From Bacteroidota bacterium (GTDB lineage Bacteria > Bacteroidota > Kryptoniia > Kryptoniales > JAKASW01), in NCBI GenBank assembly GCA_021796055.1, contig JAJYOS010000347.1, positions 1-6,945 on the forward strand: DNA of 6,945 bases, given 5' to 3'. This document shows positions 1 to 6,049 of the stretch, in pieces. Position numbers and translations under genes: made by a program. The stretch's first letter is position 1, and every line of letters starts with the position of its first letter. The notes under the pieces were generated by a model. It searched no databases. It was not told the DNA's origin and saw only the letters and a list, made by a program, of their open reading frames with translations.

Positions 1-105
1 GATTACACGGCGCGTGCTCTGTCAAGTTTGAATATGCTGAAGGAATCTGACGGTAAAGATGCTCTTGTTGAGTTGGCAAATTCACTTGTACAGAGAAGGT
101 TTTAA
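1..105 (+). CDS. C-terminal end of a probable polyprenyl (isoprenyl) diphosphate synthase, 5' partial
   Basis: Frame 1 is open from the window edge and gives 34 residues ending ...LVELANSLVQRRF before TAA at 103-105. The pattern Y-x3-A-x2-SL-x2-L followed by AL-x-ELA-x-SLV-x-RRF resembles the last helices of trans-isoprenyl diphosphate synthases (IspA/GGPP synthase type), which typically end in a short helix like LA-x2-V-x-ER. Those enzymes condense isopentenyl diphosphate with allylic diphosphates in the cytoplasm, feeding quinone and undecaprenyl lipid synthesis. The catalytic DDxxD motifs lie outside the window, so the assignment rests on a short tail and could be wrong. The stop codon overlaps the ptsH start by 1 nt (TAATG), so it is co-translated with ptsH. 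Confidence 0.6.
   Translation, partial: DYTARALSSLNMLKESDGKDALVELANSLVQRRF
94..99 (+). promoter_or_regulatory. Shine-Dalgarno site of ptsH
   Basis: AGAAGG lies 5 nt before the ATG at 105 and inside the end of the preceding gene. It supports this start for HPr and the coupled reading of the two genes. Confidence 0.6.
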
Positions 106-371
106 TGGTTCAACAGGAAGTAGTGGTAAAGAATCGGCTCGGACTTCACACGCGTCCGGCGGCGTCGCTGGTCAAACTGGCCGCAAAATACAAATCGGAA
201 CTCTTTCTCGAAAGGGATGGATACCGCGTCAACGGGAAGAGCATTATCGGTGTGATGACTCTTGCTGCGGAACAGGGAGCACGCATCCTGCTGATGGTCG
301 AAGGGGATGACGAGCAGGCGGCCCTCGCCGCCCTTGTGGATTTTTTTGACAGAGGATTTGATGAGCTCTGA
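105..371 (+). CDS. ptsH: Phosphocarrier protein HPr
   Basis: This 88-residue protein is the usual length for HPr, the small cytoplasmic carrier that accepts phosphate from Enzyme I and passes it to EIIA proteins. The active-site loop reads NRLGLHTRPAAS, placing the phosphorylated histidine at His15 with Arg17 and Pro18 beside it. The regulatory site NGKSIIGVMTLAA places Ser46 where HPr kinase/phosphorylase (HprK) acts in Firmicutes and many Gram-negatives, so a second, ATP-dependent phosphorylation is possible. The start is ATG 105, supported by AGAAGG upstream and by the conserved N-terminal strand. It overlaps the upstream stop by 1 nt and its own last 11 nt overlap ptsI. No EIIA, EIIB, EIIC or hprK lies in view, so a regulatory role versus sugar import cannot be decided here. 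Confidence 0.95.
   Translation: MVQQEVVVKNRLGLHTRPAASLVKLAAKYKSELFLERDGYRVNGKSIIGVMTLAAEQGARILLMVEGDDEQAALAALVDFFDRGFDEL
351..356 (+). promoter_or_regulatory. Shine-Dalgarno site that decides the ptsI start
   Basis: AGAGGA sits 4 nt before ATG 361, inside the 3' end of ptsH. The longer reading from ATG 307 would add 18 residues with no Enzyme I similarity and has its purine run directly abutting the start codon. ATG 361 is therefore preferred. Confidence 0.55.
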
Positions 372-2160
372 AGTGTCTGAACAACTTGAATCCGTGGAAG
401 AAATTGTCCTTCATGGCGTGGCGGCTTCGCCCGGCATAGCCATAGGAAAAGTTCTCCTCATCAAGAAAGACGGAATCGTCGTCGAGAAGAAATCGGTCGA
501 GGACGCTTCCGCGGAATTGGACAGGCTTCAGAGGTCCATAGACCGCTCGACATATGAACTCGACAAGGTCTATCATACCGCGTTCGAGAAGATCGGCGTC
601 GACAAGGCGAAGATATTCGAGGCGCAGCTCCTGATGGTCTCCGACCCGATTTTTTTCGAGGCGATAAAGGGAAGGATTGTCAGGGAGAAGAAGAACGCGG
701 ATTTTGTCGTGGATGACGAATTCTCCAGGCAGATCGAGCAGCTCAGGCACAGCGGAAACGAAATCTTCCGTCAACGCGCCCTGGAAATCGAGGATGTGAA
801 AAACAGGATTCTCAGGAATCTTGCGGAAGCGAAGCTGAAGTCGAAATTCGAAGGCACCCCCATCATAGTAACGAGCGAGCTGACTCCCGCCGATGCGGTC
901 CTCCTCAGCCGAAACGCCGTTCTAGGTTACGTGAGCGATTACGGCGGGGCACGCTCTCACGCGTCCATACTCTCCCGTTCCCTCGGAATTCCGGCCGTCG
1001 TCGGTTTGAAGGAGGCAACGAAGCACGTCCAGGACGGGATGGATATGATAATCGACGGCTACCGGGGCGTAGTAGTCATTCAGCCATCCGAAGGATCGAT
1101 CAAGAAATACAGCGACCGAAAGAGGTGGTGCGAGCAGTTAGACAGCGAGCTTCTCTCGGAAGCGAGCGAGCCCGCTCTCACAACCGACGGCAGGAGAGTA
1201 TCCATCGAGGCAAACATAGAGCTTCTCGAGGAGCTCCCGCTGCTCAAGCCTCACGGCGCCGACGGCATAGGACTATTCAGGACCGAGGCGCTGATAATAG
1301 ACGCCGACTCAATTCCCGACGAGGAAGCCCAGTATCAAACGTTCAAAAAGGCCGTGGAAGAGGCTAAGCCGAATGCCGTCATCTTCAGGACGTTCGATAT
1401 CGGAGGTGACAAGATATTCGTCGAGGATCATTCGGAGCAGAATCCTTTCCTCGGCTGGAGAGGAATTCGCATGATGCTCGACCGGCCCGAACTGCTGAAG
1501 GATCAGCTCAAGGCCATTCTCAGGGCGAGCGTCCACGGGAAATGCAAGATAATGTATCCGATGGTCGCGTCGGTGGAAGAAGTCGTCCGGGCAAACGAGA
1601 TACTGGAAGAGGCCAGGAAATCTCTCACGGCAGAGAATATCCCGTTCGACAAAGATATCGAAGTCGGTGTCATGATTGAGATCCCTTCTGCCGCGCTCAT
1701 GAGCGAGGAGATTGCAAGACATGTTGCTTTTCTAAGCATCGGTACGAATGATTTGACGCAGTACCTGCTGGCGGTCGACAGGACAAATGAGCTTGTCGCC
1801 AACGTATTCGATGAGTTTCATCCTGCGGTGATCAGGACGATCAAGCTGATAATAGATTCGGGCCATAGTGCGGGGATAAAAGTTGCGATGTGCGGAGAAA
1901 TGGCGGGGAACCCGCTGGCGACCGTCATGCTACTTGGAATGGGTCTGGATGAATTCAGCGCGGTCAGCTCCGTTCTCCCTGTCTTGAAGAAGATAATCAG
2001 AGGGACCAATTACAAGAGTGCGCGCAAGTTTGCCAGGCAGTTATTGAAGATGGATTCGCCCGAAGAAATCAAGAAAGTCCTGGCCGAGTATTTGAAAAAC
2101 CGATTCGAGCGAATTTATTACACGACGATCAGCGAAGAGAGTCTCGATTACCAGATCTGA
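361..2160 (+). CDS. ptsI: Phosphoenolpyruvate-protein phosphotransferase (PTS Enzyme I)
   Basis: The 599-residue product (family usually about 570-590) transfers phosphate from PEP to HPr in the cytoplasm. The N-terminal region begins with LHGVAASPGIAIGK near residue 18, typical of the HPr-binding/PEP-utiliser N domain. The swivelling domain carries GGARSHAS with phospho-acceptor His200 (E. coli His189). The TIM barrel keeps DGIGLFRTE (Arg307), RTFDIGGDK (Arg343), MIEIPSAA (Glu440), SIGTNDLTQY (Asn463, Asp464), Arg474 and MCGEMAG with catalytic Cys511 (E. coli Cys502), so the enzyme should be active. The extra length is about a dozen residues at the N terminus plus a charged C-terminal helix ending at Ile599. 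The start at 361 overlaps ptsH by 11 nt, implying translational coupling and matched amounts of HPr and Enzyme I. It is not the nitrogen-PTS form PtsP, because no N-terminal GAF domain is present. Confidence 0.95.
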   Translation: MSSEVSEQLESVEEIVLHGVAASPGIAIGKVLLIKKDGIVVEKKSVEDASAELDRLQRSIDRSTYELDKVYHTAFEKIGVDKAKIFEAQLLMVSDPIFFEAIKGRIVREKKNADFVVDDEFSRQIEQLRHSGNEIFRQRALEIEDVKNRILRNLAEAKLKSKFEGTPIIVTSELTPADAVLLSRNAVLGYVSDYGGARSHASILSRSLGIPAVVGLKEATKHVQDGMDMIIDGYRGVVVIQPSEGSIKKYSDRKRWCEQLDSELLSEASEPALTTDGRRVSIEANIELLEELPLLKPHGADGIGLFRTEALIIDADSIPDEEAQYQTFKKAVEEAKPNAVIFRTFDIGGDKIFVEDHSEQNPFLGWRGIRMMLDRPELLKDQLKAILRASVHGKCKIMYPMVASVEEVVRANEILEEARKSLTAENIPFDKDIEVGVMIEIPSAALMSEEIARHVAFLSIGTNDLTQYLLAVDRTNELVANVFDEFHPAVIRTIKLIIDSGHSAGIKVAMCGEMAGNPLATVMLLGMGLDEFSAVSSVLPVLKKIIRGTNYKSARKFARQLLKMDSPEEIKKVLAEYLKNRFERIYYTTISEESLDYQI

Positions 2161-2181
2161 GACAACCGCGATCCAACAACT

Positions 2182-2275
2182 CTGACTCCTGTCAGGGGAC
2201 AACTTTCCGCCAAAAGTCCCCCAAAACGGGCTGTTTTCGGCTGAATGATTATCAAGGTGGTATTGCGGAAGTTGT
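2182..2275. repeat. Cluster of overlapping inverted repeats in the spacer after ptsI
   Basis: Four candidate stems are visible. CTGAC/GTCAG pairs 2182-2186 with 2191-2195. GGGGAC/GTCCCC pairs 2195-2200 with 2216-2221. AAAAC/GTTTT pairs 2223-2227 with 2233-2237, extended past one C-C mismatch by 2220-2221 with 2239-2240. A long-range stem of 11 base pairs pairs 2199-2210 with 2265-2275 with T2206 bulged, and encloses the AAAAC hairpin. The first two stems share G2195, and the second and the long-range stem share 2199-2200, so they cannot all form together. No T-run follows any stem, so this is not a canonical intrinsic terminator. It could be a factor-assisted 3' end for ptsI, a structured leader of the next gene, or a small dispersed repeat. 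Confidence 0.4.
2242..2255 (+). promoter_or_regulatory. Weak FNR/DNR-like box upstream of the outer-membrane protein gene
   Basis: TGAATGATTATCAA matches 8 of the 10 specified bases of the FNR/DNR consensus TTGAT-N4-ATCAA; the right half-site is perfect and the left matches 3 of 5. It lies 46 nt before the GTG start at 2302. A regulator with an FNR-type recognition helix is encoded at 5286-5975, which is why I looked for such boxes. A match this good can arise by chance in a few hundred bases. Confidence 0.2.
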
Positions 2276-2301
2276 AGTGTTTTCTCATCTTTAGATTACC
2301 A

Positions 2302-5121
2302 GTGATAAAGTCCGTCCTACTCATACTGCCTTTCCTACTAATCGTATCCGGCGCCCAGGCCCAATTCTATTACTTCGGACAAAACAAGGTGCAGTACACG
2401 AAATTCCACTGGAAAATTCTCAAGACCGAGCATTTCGATATCTACTATTACCCTCAGATGAGTGAGCTTGCAAATCAAGGTGCAAGGATCGCAGAGAGCG
2501 GATATCGGTATCTTGAAAACCTGTTCGATTTCAATATCGTACATCGCATCCCACTCATACTCTACTCGTCGCATCTGTATTTCGAGCAAACCAACACGAT
2601 GCCTGGTTTCATTCCCGTGGGTGTCGGAGGTTTCTTTGAATTTATGAAGGGGCGCGTCGTCATTCCTTACGACGGGTCGATGTACCAGCTGAAACACGTC
2701 ATCAGACATGAGCTGACCCATGTCTTCATGTTCACGAAGATCGCCACGATGCTCCACGAGCACAGAATGTCGACTGACCGCGTTCCGCCGCTCTGGTTTT
2801 CCGAGGGGCTTGCCGAGTTCCTTTCTACAAAGTGGGATGATCAGGCGGAGATGGTGATCCGCGACGCTGTCTTGAGCGGATACCTCGTTCCGCTCTCGGA
2901 TATGGACCGAATCAACGGGACATTCCTGATGTACAAAGAGGGGGAGAACATACTGAAATTCATTTCGGAGCATTACGGCGAGGATAAGGTCTTTCTTCTC
3001 ATAGATAATTTCTGGAAGTCGGCCTCCTTCGATCAGGATATGAAGATGACGCTCGGGATGAACTACGCCGAGTTCGACAAGAGGTGGATTTACAGCCTGC
3101 AGAAGAAGTACTATCCGATTCTCTCCACCCATGACATGCCTTCCCGTGTCACGCGCGACGTCTACTCGGAAGGGTTCAACGATTCTCCGGTATATTACAA
3201 AACTCCCGCAGGGAAAAAGTATGTCTACTATATAGGCAACCATGACGGGTATACCGACATTTATGAACAGCAGCTCGGAGAGGAATCCAAGCCGAGAATA
3301 ATCGTGAGAGGCGAACGGACAAGTGAGTTCGAGGCTTTCCATCTCCCTTCAGACAGGATGGCGATCTCGCGCAACGGGGTGCTGGCATTCGTTTCGAAGA
3401 GCGGCGAGACCGATGTGCTCCACCTCTTCGACGTAAACAAGAAGAAGATAATTGAGAACAAACGCTTCGAAGACATCTCAAGGATCGGGTCGGTTTGCTT
3501 CTCTTCAAACGGAGAGGCAATTGCATTCTCCGGCGCATCCATGAAAGGGTACTACAATATCTACATCTACGACATGCGAACCGGCCAACTCCGGCATCTG
3601 ACGCACGGATACTTTGACGACCGGGATCCCGCCTGGTCACCTGACGGGAAGTGGATGGTCTTTTCCTCCGACAGGACTATTTACGGCAACGACGGTTTCT
3701 TCAACCTGTTTCTGATGAACCTTGAGACGGGCAGGATAATGTACCTTACGAAGGGACCGGAAGCGGATTTCCAGCCTGTGTGGTCGCCCGACGGAAGTGA
3801 GATTGCCTATGTCGGGAACGAGAACGGCGGACAAAACATCTTCGTAATGCCCTTGAATCTCTCCATCCTGCCCGACTCGGTGACGGCGTACAGGATTACA
3901 AGTTTCGTCACCGCCGCTTTCAATCCCGACTTTGTCGGGACCGATTCGCTGGGTCTCATATTCAGCGCGTTTGAACACTACACATTCCAAATAAGGATGA
4001 TCGACAGTCTCAAAAGCAGGATAGAAGACCCCAAAGGAAAATCTACCTTCGCACTTACGGATTTCGATTCTACCTGGGAAGCGCCGGGATACGAGGCAAG
4101 AGGTGAAATCGCGTCCGTTCCCTACATCCCAAAATACAGCATAGACATAGCGGAGAGTCAGATATCGACAGACCCTGTCTTCGGAACCGCCGGGGGCGCC
4201 GCGATGGCCCTCAGCGACATGCTTGGGAACGATCAATACTATTTTCTCCTTTTCAATACTGCGCAGTCGCAGGATGAAATCCTCAAGAGCTTCAACCTCG
4301 CAATATCGAAAATCTCCCTCACGCACCGGATGAACTATGCGTACGGCGTCTTCAGCTTTGCTGGTCCGCAATACGATTTATCGGATCCGGACATATACTT
4401 CTACGAACGGTCGTATGGCGGCTACTTCACACTGAGTTATCCACTCTCCCGGTTCAGGCGCATCGAGGCGACTACCAGCATGTCGAGCACATATAAGGAC
4501 CTTTACTACGGTATAGGGGAACAGACTTCGCTCCTCTTCTCGAACTCCGTTGCTTACATCGAAGACAATTCACTTTGGGGCCCGACCGGTCCCCTTGACG
4601 GTCACAGAATGCTTGCCAGCATCGCTTACACATCGGACATCAAGTACGGAACGGTTAACTACCTCACATTGATGTTGGATTACAGGCGGTACTTCAGGAT
4701 AAGCCAAACTGTCGCATTTGCCACGCGCGAAGCGATACTCATGAACCAGGGAATTCAGAGCAGAAGATTCTTCATGGGCGGGAGCTGGGACTTGCGGGGT
4801 TGGCCCTTGTGGAGCATACGGGGCAAAAAAATGTGGATAGCGAGCGAGGAGCTGAGATTCCCCGTGATCAACGAGCTTAACATAGATTTCCCGTTCGGAG
4901 GCATGCTCTTCACGGCAATCCGCGGGGCCGCTTACTTCGATGCCGGTGCTGCCTGGGACAACGTCTATACTTCGACTCTGGGTGACTTCGGCGTCGGACT
5001 GCGGATGAATCTTGGAGGCGTTGTAGTGCTCAGATGGGATATGGGGAAGCGGATCGAGGATAATTTTCATCGGCTCGAACACGGGCTCTTTTCCCAGTTC
5101 TTCTTCGGCTGGGATTTCTGA
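2302..5121 (+). CDS. Outer-membrane protein: zinc peptidase domain + TolB-like beta-propeller + Omp85-like beta-barrel
   Basis: The 939-residue protein starts at GTG 2302; the in-frame stop at 2275-2277 and the lack of other start codons leave this as the only start that keeps the signal peptide. No Shine-Dalgarno site is evident. Residues 1-21 form a signal peptide (MIK, a Leu/Ile core, then AQA before Gln). Residues 22 to about 275 resemble peptidase MA-like gluzincins: HELTH at 136-140 supplies two zinc ligands and the catalytic Glu137, and WFSEGLAEF supplies a third ligand, Glu168 (or Glu172). Residues from about 300 to 565 hold propeller blades, including DPAWSPDGKWMVFSSDR (442-458) and VWSPDGSEIAY (493-503). 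From about 606 to the end is a beta-barrel with FFMGG (823-827), LRGW (831-834), EELRFPV, YFDAGAAW and a terminal Phe, as in the BamA/TamA surface-antigen family. POTRA domains are not seen. The soluble domains should lie in the periplasm; substrate unknown. Confidence 0.85.
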   Translation: MIKSVLLILPFLLIVSGAQAQFYYFGQNKVQYTKFHWKILKTEHFDIYYYPQMSELANQGARIAESGYRYLENLFDFNIVHRIPLILYSSHLYFEQTNTMPGFIPVGVGGFFEFMKGRVVIPYDGSMYQLKHVIRHELTHVFMFTKIATMLHEHRMSTDRVPPLWFSEGLAEFLSTKWDDQAEMVIRDAVLSGYLVPLSDMDRINGTFLMYKEGENILKFISEHYGEDKVFLLIDNFWKSASFDQDMKMTLGMNYAEFDKRWIYSLQKKYYPILSTHDMPSRVTRDVYSEGFNDSPVYYKTPAGKKYVYYIGNHDGYTDIYEQQLGEESKPRIIVRGERTSEFEAFHLPSDRMAISRNGVLAFVSKSGETDVLHLFDVNKKKIIENKRFEDISRIGSVCFSSNGEAIAFSGASMKGYYNIYIYDMRTGQLRHLTHGYFDDRDPAWSPDGKWMVFSSDRTIYGNDGFFNLFLMNLETGRIMYLTKGPEADFQPVWSPDGSEIAYVGNENGGQNIFVMPLNLSILPDSVTAYRITSFVTAAFNPDFVGTDSLGLIFSAFEHYTFQIRMIDSLKSRIEDPKGKSTFALTDFDSTWEAPGYEARGEIASVPYIPKYSIDIAESQISTDPVFGTAGGAAMALSDMLGNDQYYFLLFNTAQSQDEILKSFNLAISKISLTHRMNYAYGVFSFAGPQYDLSDPDIYFYERSYGGYFTLSYPLSRFRRIEATTSMSSTYKDLYYGIGEQTSLLFSNSVAYIEDNSLWGPTGPLDGHRMLASIAYTSDIKYGTVNYLTLMLDYRRYFRISQTVAFATREAILMNQGIQSRRFFMGGSWDLRGWPLWSIRGKKMWIASEELRFPVINELNIDFPFGGMLFTAIRGAAYFDAGAAWDNVYTSTLGDFGVGLRMNLGGVVVLRWDMGKRIEDNFHRLEHGLFSQFFFGWDF

Positions 5122-5285
5122 TTGCTTAATAATCTGCAGCACTTTATCTTCATGATCGAGGTCCCACGGGTAACCTGGAATTCCGCCTCGGGATTTGAAA
5201 CATGTATCGCTCACCCCATACGCTTCGCGGACCCTGAATTTTCTTGATTCTCTCAGTCAGTTCGATCTAGTGCCGGCATAACAAA
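5122..5285. other. Intergenic spacer before the Crp/Fnr-type regulator, no gene seen
   Basis: These 164 nt contain no convincing coding region and no clear hairpin followed by a T-run. A reverse-strand open frame enters it from inside the outer-membrane protein gene, but its product resembles nothing and appears to be a shadow. The spacer probably holds the end of the upstream transcript and the promoter of the regulator. Confidence 0.5.
5195..5222 (+). promoter_or_regulatory. Possible sigma70-type promoter of the Crp/Fnr regulator (weak)
   Basis: TTGAAA at 5195-5200 (5 of 6 to TTGACA) is followed after 16 nt by CATACG at 5217-5222 (3 of 6 to TATAAT, with the central ATA). This would leave a leader of about 55 nt. 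A rival pair, TTGATT 5244-5249 with TCTAGT 5266-5271, is equally spaced but would begin transcription only about 8 nt before the start codon. Neither is strong. Confidence 0.2.
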
Positions 5286-5975
5286 ATGGTGATGAAACAG
5301 AGCCACAGTCTGCATGACGTATCTATTTTCAGGAAGTTGTCTCCTTCCGGGCTGAAACTGGTTACGGAAGTCTCAAAGACCAAACGTTACAAAAAGAACC
5401 AAATCATCTTTCTGGAGGGAGAACCATTCGGGGGCTTCTACATCGTACTGACGGGACAGGTGAAGGTATACAAACTTGACGGAAACGACGAAGTGACTTC
5501 GCTCGACATGATAGAGCCTTTCAGCTGCTTCGCGGAGTCCGTACTATTTTCAAAGTCAAATTTCCACTCCTCATGTGCCCAGGCGGTCGAGGATTCGACG
5601 GTCCTGTTTGTCCCGGTGGAGGATTTCATGTCGCTGATGAGTCACAACCTTGCATTTGCGATAAGAATATCGGAAGCACTCGGTGTTCAGCTTGCCAGGT
5701 TGGACCGGAAGATCGGATCGCTCTCTTCGAGCGTCGACAGAAGAGTAGCGAAGTATCTGCTGAATGAAGTTCAGCTAAATAACTCCATCAGGCTTCCCGA
5801 ACCGTTCTTTTCTCTGTCAGTCCACAAGAAAGATCTGGCTGCTCACCTTGGAGTCGCGAGCGAGACTCTCTCCCGTATTCTCAAGCTGCTGAAAGAAGAG
5901 AAGGTAATCCGTGAGGTTTCCAAGAAGATATTCGTGACTAATCTGAAAAAGCTTCGCAAGATCGCCGAGGACTAG
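5286..5975 (+). CDS. Crp/Fnr-family transcriptional regulator (FNR/DNR-like DNA recognition, ligand unknown)
   Basis: At 229 residues this is the normal length for the family. Residues about 12-115 form the cyclic-nucleotide-binding-like beta-roll, including the blade FYIVLTGQVKVYKLD (51-65). About 117-150 is the long dimer helix, and about 150-225 the winged helix domain. The recognition helix GVASETLSRILKLL carries Glu193, Ser196 and Arg197, the E-x-x-S-R pattern of FNR/DNR proteins, which read TTGAT half-sites, rather than CRP's RE-x3-R. Only two cysteines exist (81 and 97) and none in the N-terminal region, so the FNR [4Fe-4S] cluster is absent. By eye, CRP's Arg82-Ser83 aligns with His94-Ser95, so cAMP binding is doubtful; the segment FAESVLF...AQAVEDS looks closer to DNR-type sensors. 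ATG 5292 is an equally possible start, 6 nt downstream; neither has a good ribosome site. The gene stands alone and converges on dnaB. Confidence 0.9.
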   Translation: MVMKQSHSLHDVSIFRKLSPSGLKLVTEVSKTKRYKKNQIIFLEGEPFGGFYIVLTGQVKVYKLDGNDEVTSLDMIEPFSCFAESVLFSKSNFHSSCAQAVEDSTVLFVPVEDFMSLMSHNLAFAIRISEALGVQLARLDRKIGSLSSSVDRRVAKYLLNEVQLNNSIRLPEPFFSLSVHKKDLAAHLGVASETLSRILKLLKEEKVIREVSKKIFVTNLKKLRKIAED

Positions 5976-5977
5976 AA

Positions 5978-6010
5978 GCGCGATTGTTCCTTATCGCATC
6001 GGAGTCGCGT
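5978..6010. other. Weak stem-loop just after the regulator gene
   Basis: GCGCGATT at 5978-5985 can pair with AGTCGCGT at 6003-6010 over 8 positions, two of them G-T wobbles, with a 17-nt loop. It begins 3 nt after the stop codon but no T-run follows. It may help end transcription between the convergent genes, or be chance. Confidence 0.2.
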
Positions 6011-6049
6011 GCATCCTCTACTCCCGGCTGCTGCATCCCGGCTTCTTTT

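Noticed and set aside
244..774. 176-codon minus-strand open frame across the ptsH/ptsI junction
   Set aside because: Fully antisense to two conserved genes with intact motifs.
2195..2221. GGGGAC/GTCCCC hairpin as an intrinsic terminator for ptsI
   Set aside because: The loop is 15 nt and the stem is followed by CAAAACGGG rather than a T-run, so the canonical form is absent.
2338..3342. 334-codon open frame on the minus strand inside the outer-membrane protein gene
   Set aside because: It lies wholly antisense to a well-supported coding region, shows no recognisable domain or start signal, and is the kind of shadow frame expected from the codon bias of the real gene.
3637..4371. 244-codon minus-strand open frame
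   Set aside because: Antisense to the propeller/barrel region, with a charged, low-order product and no family features.
4570..5214. 214-codon minus-strand open frame reaching into the spacer after 5121
   Set aside because: Most of it is antisense to conserved barrel strands; the part in the spacer has no ribosome site and the product resembles nothing known.
5244..5257. TTGAT at 5244-5248 as an autoregulatory FNR-type box
   Set aside because: The required partner half-site after 4 nt reads TCAGT, with no match to ATCAA.
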